NCBI RefSeq assembly: GCF_027922145.1
Contig: NZ_BSFC01000030.1
Coordinates: 62,001-126,000, forward strand
DNA: 64,000 nt
Reading direction: 5' to 3'
From: Novosphingobium resinovorum
GTDB taxonomy: Bacteria; Pseudomonadota; Alphaproteobacteria; Sphingomonadales; Sphingomonadaceae
In this document: piece by piece, positions 8,226 to 16,488 of the stretch
Numbering within the stretch: position 1 is the stretch's first letter
How the letters are laid out: every line of letters starts with the position of its first letter
Notes under the pieces: generated by a model
Databases searched by the model: none
What the model saw: the letters and a program-made list of their open reading frames with translations, nothing else
Told to the model about the DNA's origin: nothing
Translations under genes and position numbers: made by a program

Positions 8226-9368
8226 ATGCCCGAGGTTCAAGTTTCTCCGATCGAGGAGATCATCCGGGAGGCGGTCGAGGGCCGCCCCTACATACTCGTC
8301 GATGCGGACAACCGGGAGAACGAGGGTGATGTCATCATCCCCGCCCAGTTCGCCACGCCCGCGCAGATCAACTTCATGGCCACCCATGCGCGCGGCCTGA
8401 TCTGCCTGGCGATGACCAGGGCCCGCGCGGATGAGCTGCAGCTCAAGCCCATGGCGCGCCGCAACGAGTCCGGTTACGGCACCGCCTTCACCGTATCCAT
8501 CGAGGCGCGGGAAGGGGTGACGACGGGAATTTCCGCGGGCGATCGCTCTCATACGATCTTCGTTGCCGTGAACCCCAACTCCAGCGCGGCCGATCTGGTA
8601 TCGCCGGGGCATGTATTTCCGCTGACGGCGCGGGACGGCGGGGTGCTGGTGCGCGCCGGCCATACCGAGGCGGCGGTCGATATCTCGCGCCTTGCGGGCC
8701 TCACCCCGGCCGGCGTGATCTGCGAGGTGATGAACGAAGACGGGACGATGGCCCGCCTGCCCGAACTTCTCGAATTCGCGGGGAAGCACGGGCTCAAGGT
8801 CGGGACGATCGCCGACCTGATCTCCTATCGCCGCCGTTCGGAGAAGCAGGTCGAGCGTGTCGTGAGCGCGCCGTTCGAGAGCCATTACTGCGAAGGGCCG
8901 CTGACCATTCACGTCTATCGCTGCCTGCTGGACGGCGGCGAGCATGTCGCCATCGTGAAGGGGCAGGTGCGGCCGAACGTCGATACGCTGGTGCGGGTGC
9001 ATCAGGTCGACATCACCGCGGACATGTTCGGCTGGACCGCCGCGCACCGCGATTACGTGCCGCGCGCCCTGAGCGCGATATCGAGCCATTCCGGCGCGGC
9101 GGTGGCGGTGTTCGTCCGCGATCCCGATCCGACCTCGATCTCTCGCCGCGTCGCCGGTGGGCGCAAGACCTATCACGAGACGCATGCGACCCGCGACTAC
9201 GGCATCGGTGCGCAAATCCTGCGGGATCTGGGGGTGGGGCAGATGACGTTGCTGACGTCGAGCCAGGCCAAGCTCGTGGCGCTCGAAGGGTTCGGTCTGA
9301 CGGTGACCGCGCGCGCCGCGCTGCGCGGCGAAGAACCGGTGGCGGCGCTGCGGCTTGCCGAAGGATAG
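8226..9368 (+). CDS. ribB: 3,4-dihydroxy-2-butanone-4-phosphate synthase with degenerate GTP cyclohydrolase II domain (RibBX type)
   Basis: This 380-residue protein makes 3,4-dihydroxy-2-butanone 4-phosphate from ribulose 5-phosphate, the precursor of the riboflavin xylene ring. The N-terminal domain (~1-205) is complete: DADNRENEGDVI, MATHARGLICLAM, GHVFPLTARDGGVLVRAGHT and the GVICEVMNEDG segment. The C-terminal domain matches GTP cyclohydrolase II in fold (GGEHVAIVKG, LLTSSQAKLVALEGFGL), but the three zinc cysteines are absent (HQVDITADMFGWTAAHRDY), as is the YHRQEGRNIG motif. That half should have no cyclohydrolase activity, as known for RibBX proteins. ATG 8226 has AAGGA eight bases upstream. 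Lying between a CoA ligase and a flavin reductase, it probably boosts FMN supply for the local flavin enzymes. Confidence 0.88.
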   Translation: MPEVQVSPIEEIIREAVEGRPYILVDADNRENEGDVIIPAQFATPAQINFMATHARGLICLAMTRARADELQLKPMARRNESGYGTAFTVSIEAREGVTTGISAGDRSHTIFVAVNPNSSAADLVSPGHVFPLTARDGGVLVRAGHTEAAVDISRLAGLTPAGVICEVMNEDGTMARLPELLEFAGKHGLKVGTIADLISYRRRSEKQVERVVSAPFESHYCEGPLTIHVYRCLLDGGEHVAIVKGQVRPNVDTLVRVHQVDITADMFGWTAAHRDYVPRALSAISSHSGAAVAVFVRDPDPTSISRRVAGGRKTYHETHATRDYGIGAQILRDLGVGQMTLLTSSQAKLVALEGFGLTVTARAALRGEEPVAALRLAEG

Positions 9369-9376
9369 GACGCAGC

Positions 9377-9413
9377 AAAAGGGGGAAGCGGCAGACGCCG
9401 GTTCCCCCTCTTT
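9377..9413. terminator. Bidirectional terminator between convergent genes
   Basis: AAAAGGGGGAA pairs with TTCCCCCTCTTT around an inner GC-rich stem. It lies between the convergent stop codons of the ribB-like gene (9368) and the flavin reductase gene (9423). Confidence 0.7.
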
Positions 9414-9422
9414 CTCGAACTT

Positions 9423-9905
9423 TCAGAGCGGTAATATCTTGCCGTAACCGCCCTTGTGGAAGATCAGCGGGCTGCCTTCATGGTGCACGTCGAGCCCGCG
9501 CACCCGGCCGAGCACGATGTAGTGGTCGCCCGCCTCGTGCACGGTGTCCAGTTCGCAGTCGATCCAGGCCAGGGCGCCGTGGATGATCGGTGATCCGAGC
9601 GCCGACAGCGCGAAATCGAGCCCTGCGAACTTGTCCTCGCCCTTGGCCGAAAGGGCGCTGCACACGGCCTGCTGGCTATCGGCCAGAACGTTGACGCAGA
9701 AGCGACCGGCAGCCTCCACCCTGGGCCATGTCGTCGAGGACTTGTCGGGAAAGAACGCGACCAGCATCGGGTCGAGCGAAACCGAAGTGAACGATCCGAC
9801 GACGAGCCCCACCGGCCTGCCATCCTCGCCCATGGCGGTGATGGCGCAGACGCCGGTGGGGTAGTGGCCGAGGATACGGCGAAATTCCCTGGGCTCGGCG
9901 GTCAT
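9423..9905 (-). CDS. Flavin reductase domain protein
   Basis: This 160-residue protein is of the HpaC/NTAB flavin reductase family: FRRILGHYPTGVCAITA, VGLVVGSFTSVSLDPMLVAFF, FCVNVLADSQQAVCSALS and FHKGGYGKI. Such proteins reduce FMN or FAD with NAD(P)H and pass it to a separate oxygenase. It is the last gene of a four-gene minus-strand operon (TonB receptor, zinc ADH, P450, flavin reductase), and its ATG overlaps the P450 stop by four bases. The likely partners are the two luciferase-like monooxygenases in region 1, which need reduced flavin. It is not an evident redox partner for a CYP101-type P450, which normally uses a ferredoxin. Confidence 0.88.
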   Translation of the reverse strand: MTAEPREFRRILGHYPTGVCAITAMGEDGRPVGLVVGSFTSVSLDPMLVAFFPDKSSTTWPRVEAAGRFCVNVLADSQQAVCSALSAKGEDKFAGLDFALSALGSPIIHGALAWIDCELDTVHEAGDHYIVLGRVRGLDVHHEGSPLIFHKGGYGKILPL

Positions 9906-11146
9906 GCGCGGTCCCAGACCAGCGGCACGCCTTCGACGGTGCCGATGATGCCCGAATGGAACACCGGCTTCGCATCGGGAGCGAGCGTGAACTGCGGGAT
10001 GCGCTTCAGCCACTCCTGCAAGGTCACGATCACTTCGAGGCGGGCGAGGTGCATGCCCGCGCAGCGGTGCGGCCCCTGCGCGAAGGTGGAATGGGCGATG
10101 CCGGTGCGGCCGGGCCTGAGCGTCCAGGCATCATCGTTGGCGCGCGCATCGAGCCCGTGCAGCGCGGTCGGCAGCAGGATCATGTCGCCCTTCTTCAGCT
10201 CGACGCCGCGATAGGTCATGTCATAGGCCACCATGCGCGCGTCGGAGACGACCCCGAAGCGGCGGAACATCTCCTCGGCGCTGCGCTGGAGCTTGAGCGG
10301 GTCTTCACGCAGTTCCGCCACCGTCTCGGGATTACGCGCGAGATGCAGCATCATGAAGCTGAGGAAATTGACGACCGTGTCCAGCCCGCCGAGCAGCAGC
10401 AGCGAGATCAGCCCCAGCGCCTTGTCGTCGGGCATCGGCGCGCCGTTGATCTCGGAATTGAGCATCGTCGTGATGAGATCGGTGCCGGTGCCTCCGCGCC
10501 GCGCCGCAATGATCGGCTCGACGTAGCGGAAGAAGCCCTGGTTCGCCTTGTCGAGCGCGGCGGCCTGTTCGCCGGGCGTGCGACCGGGCGGACGCGTCAT
10601 GTCGTTGGCGAGTTCGCCCAGCATCGGCGCGTCGCTTTCGGGCAGGTCGCACAAGGCGAGGAACACGCGGACGGGGAAGATCCCGGCGTACTGCTTGCCG
10701 AAATCGCAGCGGCCATCGGCGACGAAGCCGTCGATCAGCTCGGCGGCGGTCTGGCGGACCTGCTCCTCGGTGCGGCGGATGGCGGTGTGGTTGAGGCCCT
10801 TGTCCAGCACCTTGCGGTACGGCGTGTGCTCGGGCGGGTCCATGCGGGTGGGGACCATGGCGTACTTCTCGCCCGCTTCCTTGGGCAGGAAGATGATCTC
10901 GCTGGAGAAGCGCGAGGGGTCGCGGTAGATTTCGTCGATCAGTTCGCCGCGTGTCGCAATCCAGTGCCCGCCGGTCAGCGGCGTGTAGATCAGGTCGGGC
11001 ATGCCGTCCTGTTGCAGCCGGCCCCAGGCTTCGTGGAAGCCGTCCTCGATGCCGTCGGGCGCGAACATGTCGACGTCGTGGACGAGGTGGGCGGGTACGT
11101 GACCCGGAACGATGCTGCGGTGCTTTTCAAGCTGCGCTGTGCTCAT
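9902..11146 (-). CDS. Cytochrome P450, CYP101 (P450cam)-like
   Basis: This 414-residue soluble P450 has its I-helix as LLLGGLDTVVNFLSF, the form typical of P450cam and the CYP101 family. The EMFRRF helix gives ExxR, the heme loop is FAQGPHRCAGMHLARLE with the proximal cysteine, and GVELKKGDMILLP also matches P450cam. CYP101 enzymes hydroxylate camphor, norisoprenoids and related terpenoids. The next gene upstream on the strand is a zinc alcohol dehydrogenase, which would oxidise the alcohol formed, as CamD follows CamC in camphor catabolism. No ferredoxin or ferredoxin reductase gene is present in the window, so its redox partners must be encoded elsewhere. Confidence 0.93.
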   Translation of the reverse strand: MSTAQLEKHRSIVPGHVPAHLVHDVDMFAPDGIEDGFHEAWGRLQQDGMPDLIYTPLTGGHWIATRGELIDEIYRDPSRFSSEIIFLPKEAGEKYAMVPTRMDPPEHTPYRKVLDKGLNHTAIRRTEEQVRQTAAELIDGFVADGRCDFGKQYAGIFPVRVFLALCDLPESDAPMLGELANDMTRPPGRTPGEQAAALDKANQGFFRYVEPIIAARRGGTGTDLITTMLNSEINGAPMPDDKALGLISLLLLGGLDTVVNFLSFMMLHLARNPETVAELREDPLKLQRSAEEMFRRFGVVSDARMVAYDMTYRGVELKKGDMILLPTALHGLDARANDDAWTLRPGRTGIAHSTFAQGPHRCAGMHLARLEVIVTLQEWLKRIPQFTLAPDAKPVFHSGIIGTVEGVPLVWDRA

Positions 11147-11155
11147 GACATGTCC

Positions 11156-12238
11156 TCAGGCGATGGAAGGGTCGATGACGGCCTTGGTCGCGATGCCGGT
11201 GCGGGTGGCTTCGAGCGCCTTGCCCGCATCGGCGATGGAGAAGCGGTGGCTGATGAGGTCCGCCAGCGGCACCTTGTCCTGCAGCCGCACGGCGAGATGC
11301 ATCGCGTGATAGTAGTTGCGCGGCGCCGGGAAGGCTGCGCCGCCGATCGTCAGGTTCTTCACCGTCAGGTCGCGCGGCGAAATCGGCTGGGTGCCGATCG
11401 CGCCCCACAGGCCCAGCACGATGTAGCGGCCGTGCGGGCCGGTCAGGTCGACACCCTCGGGAAAGGCGGGCAGCACGCCGGCGGCTTCGACCACCACGTC
11501 CGGGCCGCCCGGACCGGTGAGATCGTAGACGGCGCGGCGGCGTTCCTCCACCGGCAGGTCGAGCGAGACGGTCGCCGTCGCGCCCAGCTTCATCGCGGCG
11601 GCGAGACGGGCGGGGGCCTTGTCGATGACCACGATGCAGCGCGCGCCCATCTGCGCGGCGACCAGTACGGCGGACAGCCCGACCGGCCCCGCTCCCTGCA
11701 CCACCACCGCGTCGTTCAGCGCGATCGGGCCGCAGCGGTCGAACCCGCGCAGCACCGTGGGCAGCGCGCATCCCAATGCCGCGACCGCCAGCGGATCGGC
11801 ATGGTCGGGCAGGCGGTAGAACGACATGCCGCTCGGCAGCCAGGCAAAGTCGGAATAGCTGCCCCAGTTGGGCTTGTTCGCATGCTCGAAGTACTGGGTG
11901 TTCTCGCAAGGGGTCTGCTGCAGCACGGAGCACGAATAGCAGCGCCCGCACAGCGGGATCGGCGACCAGACGACGAGGTCGCCGACCTTCACGTCGACGC
12001 CTGCGTAGTCCTTGTCGACGCCCGCGCCCAGCTTCTCGATGCGGCCGACTCCTTCGTGGCCAAGGATGATCGGAAAGGGCATCTCGCCCGCCTCGCCCGA
12101 GGCGATGTGGACGTCGCTGCCGCAGACCCCGCCCACCACGGTACGGACCAGGATGCCGCCCGCCTGGGGATCGGCGATGGGCAAGTCCCAGGTTTCCAGG
12201 CGGTTCTTCTCGACCAGTACGGTGGCCCTGCCGCGCAT
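11156..12238 (-). CDS. Zinc-dependent medium-chain alcohol dehydrogenase
   Basis: This 360-residue MDR dehydrogenase has its catalytic zinc residues in GVCGSDVH and GHEGVG. The structural zinc loop CGRCYSCSVLQQTPC is complete. The nucleotide site is VVQGAGPVGLSAV with an acidic residue (VVIDKAPARL) that favours NAD+. It lies between a TonB receptor gene and the CYP101-like gene, ten bases from the latter, so P450 and dehydrogenase are co-transcribed. The expected role is oxidation of the P450-made secondary alcohol to a ketone, which the diketocamphane-type oxygenase could then attack. This is inferred from context. Confidence 0.9.
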   Translation of the reverse strand: MRGRATVLVEKNRLETWDLPIADPQAGGILVRTVVGGVCGSDVHIASGEAGEMPFPIILGHEGVGRIEKLGAGVDKDYAGVDVKVGDLVVWSPIPLCGRCYSCSVLQQTPCENTQYFEHANKPNWGSYSDFAWLPSGMSFYRLPDHADPLAVAALGCALPTVLRGFDRCGPIALNDAVVVQGAGPVGLSAVLVAAQMGARCIVVIDKAPARLAAAMKLGATATVSLDLPVEERRRAVYDLTGPGGPDVVVEAAGVLPAFPEGVDLTGPHGRYIVLGLWGAIGTQPISPRDLTVKNLTIGGAAFPAPRNYYHAMHLAVRLQDKVPLADLISHRFSIADAGKALEATRTGIATKAVIDPSIA

Positions 12239-12260
12239 GACGTTTATCCTCTCTTTGCTT

Positions 12261-12290
12261 CCGCCCCGCCCGCACAGGCGGACGGGGCGG
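12261..12290. other. GC-rich stem-loop between TonB receptor and ADH genes
   Basis: CCGCCCCG pairs with CGGGGCGG, extended by CCGC/GCGG past one mismatch, with a four-base loop. No T-run follows on either side. It lies inside the operon and may be a processing or attenuation element that sets receptor transcript above downstream transcript. Confidence 0.5.
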
Positions 12291-12301
12291 ATCGCATCCT
12301 A

Positions 12302-14656
12302 TCAGAAGCGGTAGGTAACTTCGGCACCGAAGGTCTGCGGCGCGCCCCAGATCGCGGTGTTGAAGCCGCCGCTGGCGCCTTCGACGTAACCCGAGTTGTA
12401 GTAGAGCTTGTCGAACAGGTTCTTCACGTAGCCGGCGACGGTCACGTTGCTGCCCATGACGTTGTTCCAGCTCAGGCGCATGTCCACGGTGACGTAGCCG
12501 GGCAACTGCGTGCGCGGCGTGATCGAGCCTTCGTTGTTCGAGAAGTACGTCATCTTCTGCCCGAATACGTCGGTGCGGAACTTCACCTCGCCGGCGCTTT
12601 CCGGCACCGGCAGTCCCACTTCGGCATAGACCGAGCCCGCCCACTTCGGCGCGTCGGTATAAGTGTCGAAGGGAATGGTCAGTCCGGCCCCGCCGGTAGC
12701 GGAGGACAGGTCGACGATGTTCTTGGTGAACTTGGCGTCGGTGTAGGCGCCGGAGAACCCGACTTCCAGCCATTCGCTCAGGCGGAAGTTGCCGTCGAAT
12801 TCCACGCCCTGGATGCGCTTCTTGGGCACGTTGACGGTGAATGCGGCCGGGTTGCCGTTCACCAGTGCGTAGATCGAATGCTGGGCGTCGGTCACGATCT
12901 GGCGATAGGCGGCGATGTTGACCCGCGATGCCACGCCGCCGATGTAGCCGTTGAACTTGTAGCCAAGTTCGAAGTCGTAGGTGTTCTCGTTCTTGAAGAA
13001 GTTCGTATTGTTGTAAGGCACGACCGCGCCGTTGAAGCCGCCGGCCCGGAATGAACCGCGCTGCGCGAAGTAGACCATGTTCTGCGGGTTGATCTGGTAC
13101 TGGATGTTGAACGTCCAGCTGGGGTCCTTGAGGTTGGCCTTCTGCTTGAGCGGGGTATCGCCGTCGAGGTTGAACAGGCTGCCCGGGTTCTGGCGCAGGC
13201 GCATCTGCTCCCAGGTGTAGCGTCCGCCCGCAGTGACCGTCAGCTTGTCGGTCAGTTCGTAGCTGAGCTGGGCGAACAGGGCCTTGGATTCATCGTCGTT
13301 GGTATAATAATAGGCGATGTCGGCCAGCGGCGTCGCCAGTTCCGATCCGACGATGACCGGGATGTATTCCTTCTTGCGGGACCACGAGTAGTACGCGCCG
13401 ACGATGTATTCGAGGCGTCCGCTCTTGCCCTGAAGCTGCAGTTCGTTGGAAATGCGCTTGGTCGAGAATTCCTCGCCGCCCGGAGGTCCGTTGCCGAGAC
13501 CGCTGTTGTTGTAGAGGTTGAGCGAGCCGAAGGGCGATCCGGAAAGGATGCCGGGCGTGCGGGCGAAGGCATCGGCATAGCTGAAGATGTTCTTCAACAT
13601 CACGTCGTCGCCCAGTTCCATCTCCGTGGTGTTGGTGACGAAGGCGGTGTGCGCCTTGTGCGGCAGGTCGTAGCTCAGCCAGACCTTGTAGGGGTTGGCC
13701 TGCTGCCAGGCGAGATAGCCGGCGACCGCGCCGGGCCAGGTGCCGTCGCCCATCGGCCCGTCGCCCAGTGTCGGCGCGAAGGGGCTGTTCATGCCGTAGA
13801 CGCAGTCCAGCGTCGCGGTGAGCTGGTAGCCGTTGTTGGTCTCGCCGCAGGCATGGTAGGAATAGAGGCCGCCGGCACCCTCGGTTCCGCCGAAGTCGCT
13901 GTACTGCGCAACGGTGGTCATCTTGAACCCGGAAGACGGCTCGATCACCAGGGTGACGCGGCCGGACTTGGCATCGGTGTCGCCCAGCGTGCTGCCGGTG
14001 TTGACGTTGCGGATGTAGCCGTCCTGCTTGTTGTAGTCTCCCGCAAGGCGCAGTTTGATGACGTCCGAGATCGGCAGGTCGATGGCGCCCTGGGCCTGGA
14101 TGTAGTTGCGCTCGCCACCCTTGATCGTGAGGTAGCCGCCGAACACGTCGCCGGGCTTGGTCGTCTCGTAGAGGATCGCGCCGCCGGTCGCGTTGCGGCC
14201 GAACAGCGTGCCCTGCGGGCCTTTCAGCACCTGCACGGAACTGAAGTCGAAGAAGGCGGTCGAGGTGTTGCCCTCGGTCATCGGGGCGTCGTTGATGTAG
14301 GTCAGCACTGCCGGGCTGGAGCCGGAGAACGGATCGAGTGTCTGCCCGCGCAAGGTGAAGCTGAGCTGGTTGGAGTTCTGCCCGCTCTTGACGACAAGGC
14401 CTGGGACAAGCGCCGCAAGGCCCTGTTCGCTGGTGACGTTGCGGTCCTGAAGCACGTCGGCGTTGAATGCAGAGACCGATACCGGAACCTTGGAAAGCGA
14501 CTGTTCGCGGCGCTGCGCGGTGACCACGATTTCCTCGATCTCGGGCTTGGCATCCTTGGCCTGGGCGGCCTCCGCGCCGCTCTGGGCATGAGCCGGCATC
14601 GCCAGCATCGCAGTGGCGATGGCCATCGTAGAGGTCGCGCCGAAACGGAACGTCAT
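12302..14656 (-). CDS. TonB-dependent outer-membrane receptor
   Basis: This 784-residue receptor has a signal peptide (cleavage near MLAMPAHAQ), a TonB box and plug start IEEIVVTAQRREQSL, the plug ending VQVLKGPQGTLFGRNATGGAI, and a 22-strand barrel closing with the aromatic FGAEVTYRF. In sphingomonads such receptors take up hydrophobic or bulky substrates as well as siderophores. As first gene of the operon with ADH, CYP101-like P450 and flavin reductase, it probably imports the substrate of this pathway. A CTAAT-N4-ATTAG dyad lies 53-68 bases before its start codon. Confidence 0.95.
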   Translation of the reverse strand: MTFRFGATSTMAIATAMLAMPAHAQSGAEAAQAKDAKPEIEEIVVTAQRREQSLSKVPVSVSAFNADVLQDRNVTSEQGLAALVPGLVVKSGQNSNQLSFTLRGQTLDPFSGSSPAVLTYINDAPMTEGNTSTAFFDFSSVQVLKGPQGTLFGRNATGGAILYETTKPGDVFGGYLTIKGGERNYIQAQGAIDLPISDVIKLRLAGDYNKQDGYIRNVNTGSTLGDTDAKSGRVTLVIEPSSGFKMTTVAQYSDFGGTEGAGGLYSYHACGETNNGYQLTATLDCVYGMNSPFAPTLGDGPMGDGTWPGAVAGYLAWQQANPYKVWLSYDLPHKAHTAFVTNTTEMELGDDVMLKNIFSYADAFARTPGILSGSPFGSLNLYNNSGLGNGPPGGEEFSTKRISNELQLQGKSGRLEYIVGAYYSWSRKKEYIPVIVGSELATPLADIAYYYTNDDESKALFAQLSYELTDKLTVTAGGRYTWEQMRLRQNPGSLFNLDGDTPLKQKANLKDPSWTFNIQYQINPQNMVYFAQRGSFRAGGFNGAVVPYNNTNFFKNENTYDFELGYKFNGYIGGVASRVNIAAYRQIVTDAQHSIYALVNGNPAAFTVNVPKKRIQGVEFDGNFRLSEWLEVGFSGAYTDAKFTKNIVDLSSATGGAGLTIPFDTYTDAPKWAGSVYAEVGLPVPESAGEVKFRTDVFGQKMTYFSNNEGSITPRTQLPGYVTVDMRLSWNNVMGSNVTVAGYVKNLFDKLYYNSGYVEGASGGFNTAIWGAPQTFGAEVTYRF

Positions 14657-14708
14657 TGCAGTTTCTCCCTTTCCCGGACCCTCGTAGGCCCCGTGGTCTT
14701 CGCTTTAA

Positions 14709-14724
14709 ACTAATAACCATTAGT
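14709..14724. promoter_or_regulatory. CTAAT-N4-ATTAG operator upstream of TonB receptor operon
   Basis: ACTAATAACCATTAGT has perfect six-base arms with spacer AACC. It shares CTAAT/ATTAG and the four-base spacer with the dyad at 6265-6280, 8.4 kb away. It probably controls the receptor-ADH-P450-reductase operon. Confidence 0.65.
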
Positions 14725-14870
14725 CTGCGGTCAAGCGGAAATTTGGAAAGGCTTCTGCGCGGACGAATTTGTCCGGATTTTACGAGGCGAACGTGAAAAT
14801 CACCGGTAAATCGCTGATTTCTGGCGGAGAGGATTTCCGCCATCCGCGAGCGATCATGATTGGCATGGGC

Positions 14871-14901
14871 TTGACAACCTGTTGTCTGCCAAATCAATAA
14901 T
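14871..14901 (+). promoter_or_regulatory. Promoter with overlapping GACAAC dyad before SDR gene
   Basis: TTGACA (14871-14876) is a consensus -35 box, with CAATAAT at 14895-14901 as a -10 candidate (spacing slightly long). The dyad GACAAC-CT-GTTGTC (14873-14886) covers the -35 box, so a bound repressor would block the promoter. A further GACAAC half-site lies at 14913-14918. Confidence 0.55.
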
Positions 14902-14937
14902 AGGCTGATATTCGACAACTCGCATGGGAGAATGCAA

Positions 14938-15684
14938 ATGGCGCGACTCGCTGGCAAAGTGGCCATCATCACGGGCGCAGGACGGGGCATGGGCGCTTCG
15001 CACGCCCGGCTTTTCGCCGAGCAGGGGGCCAAGGTGGTGCTCACCGACCTGAACGCAGCGGCGGGACAGGCACTGGCGGACGAGATCGGCGCCGCTGCCG
15101 TCTTCGTGCAGCACGATGTGACCAGGCTGGCCGAATGGCCGGCGGTGGTGGACGCGGCCGTGACGAACTTCGGCGGCGTCGATATCCTGGTCAACAACGC
15201 CGGTATCCTTGGCCCGCTCGCCGATACCAGGGACTTGACCGAGGAAGACTATCACCTCGTCTGCGCGGTGAACCAGCATTCGGTGTTCCTGGGCATGAAA
15301 TCGGTCCTGCCGGCGATGCTCGAGCGGGGCGGCGGCTCGATCGTGAACATTTCCTCGATCGCGGGAATGGCGGCCAACTACGGCTTCCCCAGCCTTGCCT
15401 ACGTAGCCAGCAAGTTCGCGGTACGGGGCATGACCAAGGCGACCGCGATGGAGTTCGGCAAGCACAACATTCGCGTGAACTCGGTCCATCCCGGCTTCAT
15501 CCAGACGCCGATGATGGTCGAGGCGACGGACGAAGTGGGCGGCGAGGCGCTGGCGCAGATTCCGCTGGGCCGCATCGCCGACCCGCGGGAGGTTTCGAAC
15601 CTGGTGCTGTTCCTGGCCTCGGACGAATCTTCCTACATCACCGGCGCCGAACATCTCGTCGATGCCGGCATGCTCGCGCACTGA
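14938..15684 (+). CDS. Short-chain dehydrogenase/reductase
   Basis: This 248-residue classical SDR has the cofactor motif TGAGRGMG, NNAG in ILVNNAGIL, serine in NISSIAGM and the catalytic YVASK. An aspartate after strand two (LTDLN) favours NAD(H). ATG 14938 is chosen because GGGAG ends seven bases upstream; ATG 14932 is too close. It is followed 33 bases later by an enoyl-CoA hydratase gene, and the two are probably co-transcribed from the promoter at 14871-14901. It may oxidise a hydroxy intermediate of the region 1 pathway. Substrate unknown. Confidence 0.9.
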   Translation: MARLAGKVAIITGAGRGMGASHARLFAEQGAKVVLTDLNAAAGQALADEIGAAAVFVQHDVTRLAEWPAVVDAAVTNFGGVDILVNNAGILGPLADTRDLTEEDYHLVCAVNQHSVFLGMKSVLPAMLERGGGSIVNISSIAGMAANYGFPSLAYVASKFAVRGMTKATAMEFGKHNIRVNSVHPGFIQTPMMVEATDEVGGEALAQIPLGRIADPREVSNLVLFLASDESSYITGAEHLVDAGMLAH

Positions 15685-15717
15685 GCGTCATGACCGGAAG
15701 CGGGAAAGGGGGCGGTG

Positions 15718-16488
15718 ATGGCGCAAGTCGAACTGTTCATTGAAGGCCGCACGGCGCGCGTCCATCTCAATCGCCCCGATGCCCGCAATGCGCTGACGTT
15801 CGGGATGGATGTCCTGCTCTCGCGGTTCTGGCGGCAGGTGGACGAGGATCCGGAGATCTGGACGGTCGTGCTGACGGCGCAAGGCGACGAGGCGTTCTGC
15901 ATCGGCGCGGACATGTCGGAAGCCAGACCGGCGGCGCCGCGCCTGGCCGTCGGCGGCGGGCTGACCGGCATCGGCGGGCCGCTCGTCCCCCTCAGCAAGC
16001 CACTGGTCGCCGCCGTGCAGGGTTTCTGCGTCGGCGCGGGGTTCGAACTGGCGATGTGCGCCGATGTCATAGTCGCTGCGGAGAATGCGCAGTTCGGCCT
16101 GCCGGAAACCCGCCGGGGCATCATCGGCGAATGCGGCGTGGTGCACCGGGCGGTGCGCCGGTTGCCGCATCATGTGGCAATGGCGATGATCCTCACCGGG
16201 GAGCGGATCGATGCCAGGGCGGCCGAACGCTTCGGGCTCGTCAATCAACTGGTCCCGCTTGCCGGGTTGTCCGATGCGGCGATGGATTGGGCCGCAAGGA
16301 TCAACAAGGCTTCCCCGCTGGCGAACCGGGCCGCCAAGGCCGCCGTTGCAAAGGGGCTTGCCCTCCCGCTCGAGGCGGCGCTGGGCAGCCGCTTCGAGGA
16401 GATCGAGAGCTACGCGGGCAGCGACGACGCGCGCGAGCGCGACGCCGCTATCGTGCAAGGGCGTATGCCTGTCTGGACTGGTCGTTGA
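15718..16488 (+). CDS. Enoyl-CoA hydratase/isomerase
   Basis: This 256-residue crotonase-family protein keeps both hydratase glutamates, in GAGFELAMCADV and AQFGLPETRRG, so it is a probable 2-enoyl-CoA hydratase. The oxyanion segments FCIGADMSE and the usual C-terminal helix are present. ATG 15718 follows AAAGGGGG by five bases. It lies directly downstream of an SDR gene, a pairing that suggests hydration and then oxidation of a CoA-bound chain left after ring opening. The contrast with the glutamate-less crotonase at 349-1179 suggests that the two do different chemistry. Confidence 0.9.
   Translation: MAQVELFIEGRTARVHLNRPDARNALTFGMDVLLSRFWRQVDEDPEIWTVVLTAQGDEAFCIGADMSEARPAAPRLAVGGGLTGIGGPLVPLSKPLVAAVQGFCVGAGFELAMCADVIVAAENAQFGLPETRRGIIGECGVVHRAVRRLPHHVAMAMILTGERIDARAAERFGLVNQLVPLAGLSDAAMDWAARINKASPLANRAAKAAVAKGLALPLEAALGSRFEEIESYAGSDDARERDAAIVQGRMPVWTGR

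Noticed and set aside
9956..13054. A 1032-codon open frame on the plus strand
   Set aside because: It runs antisense to the flavin reductase, P450, ADH and TonB receptor genes, all of which have clear motifs. Its product is low-complexity (R, G, A, V, D, H) as expected of a shadow frame in high-GC DNA.
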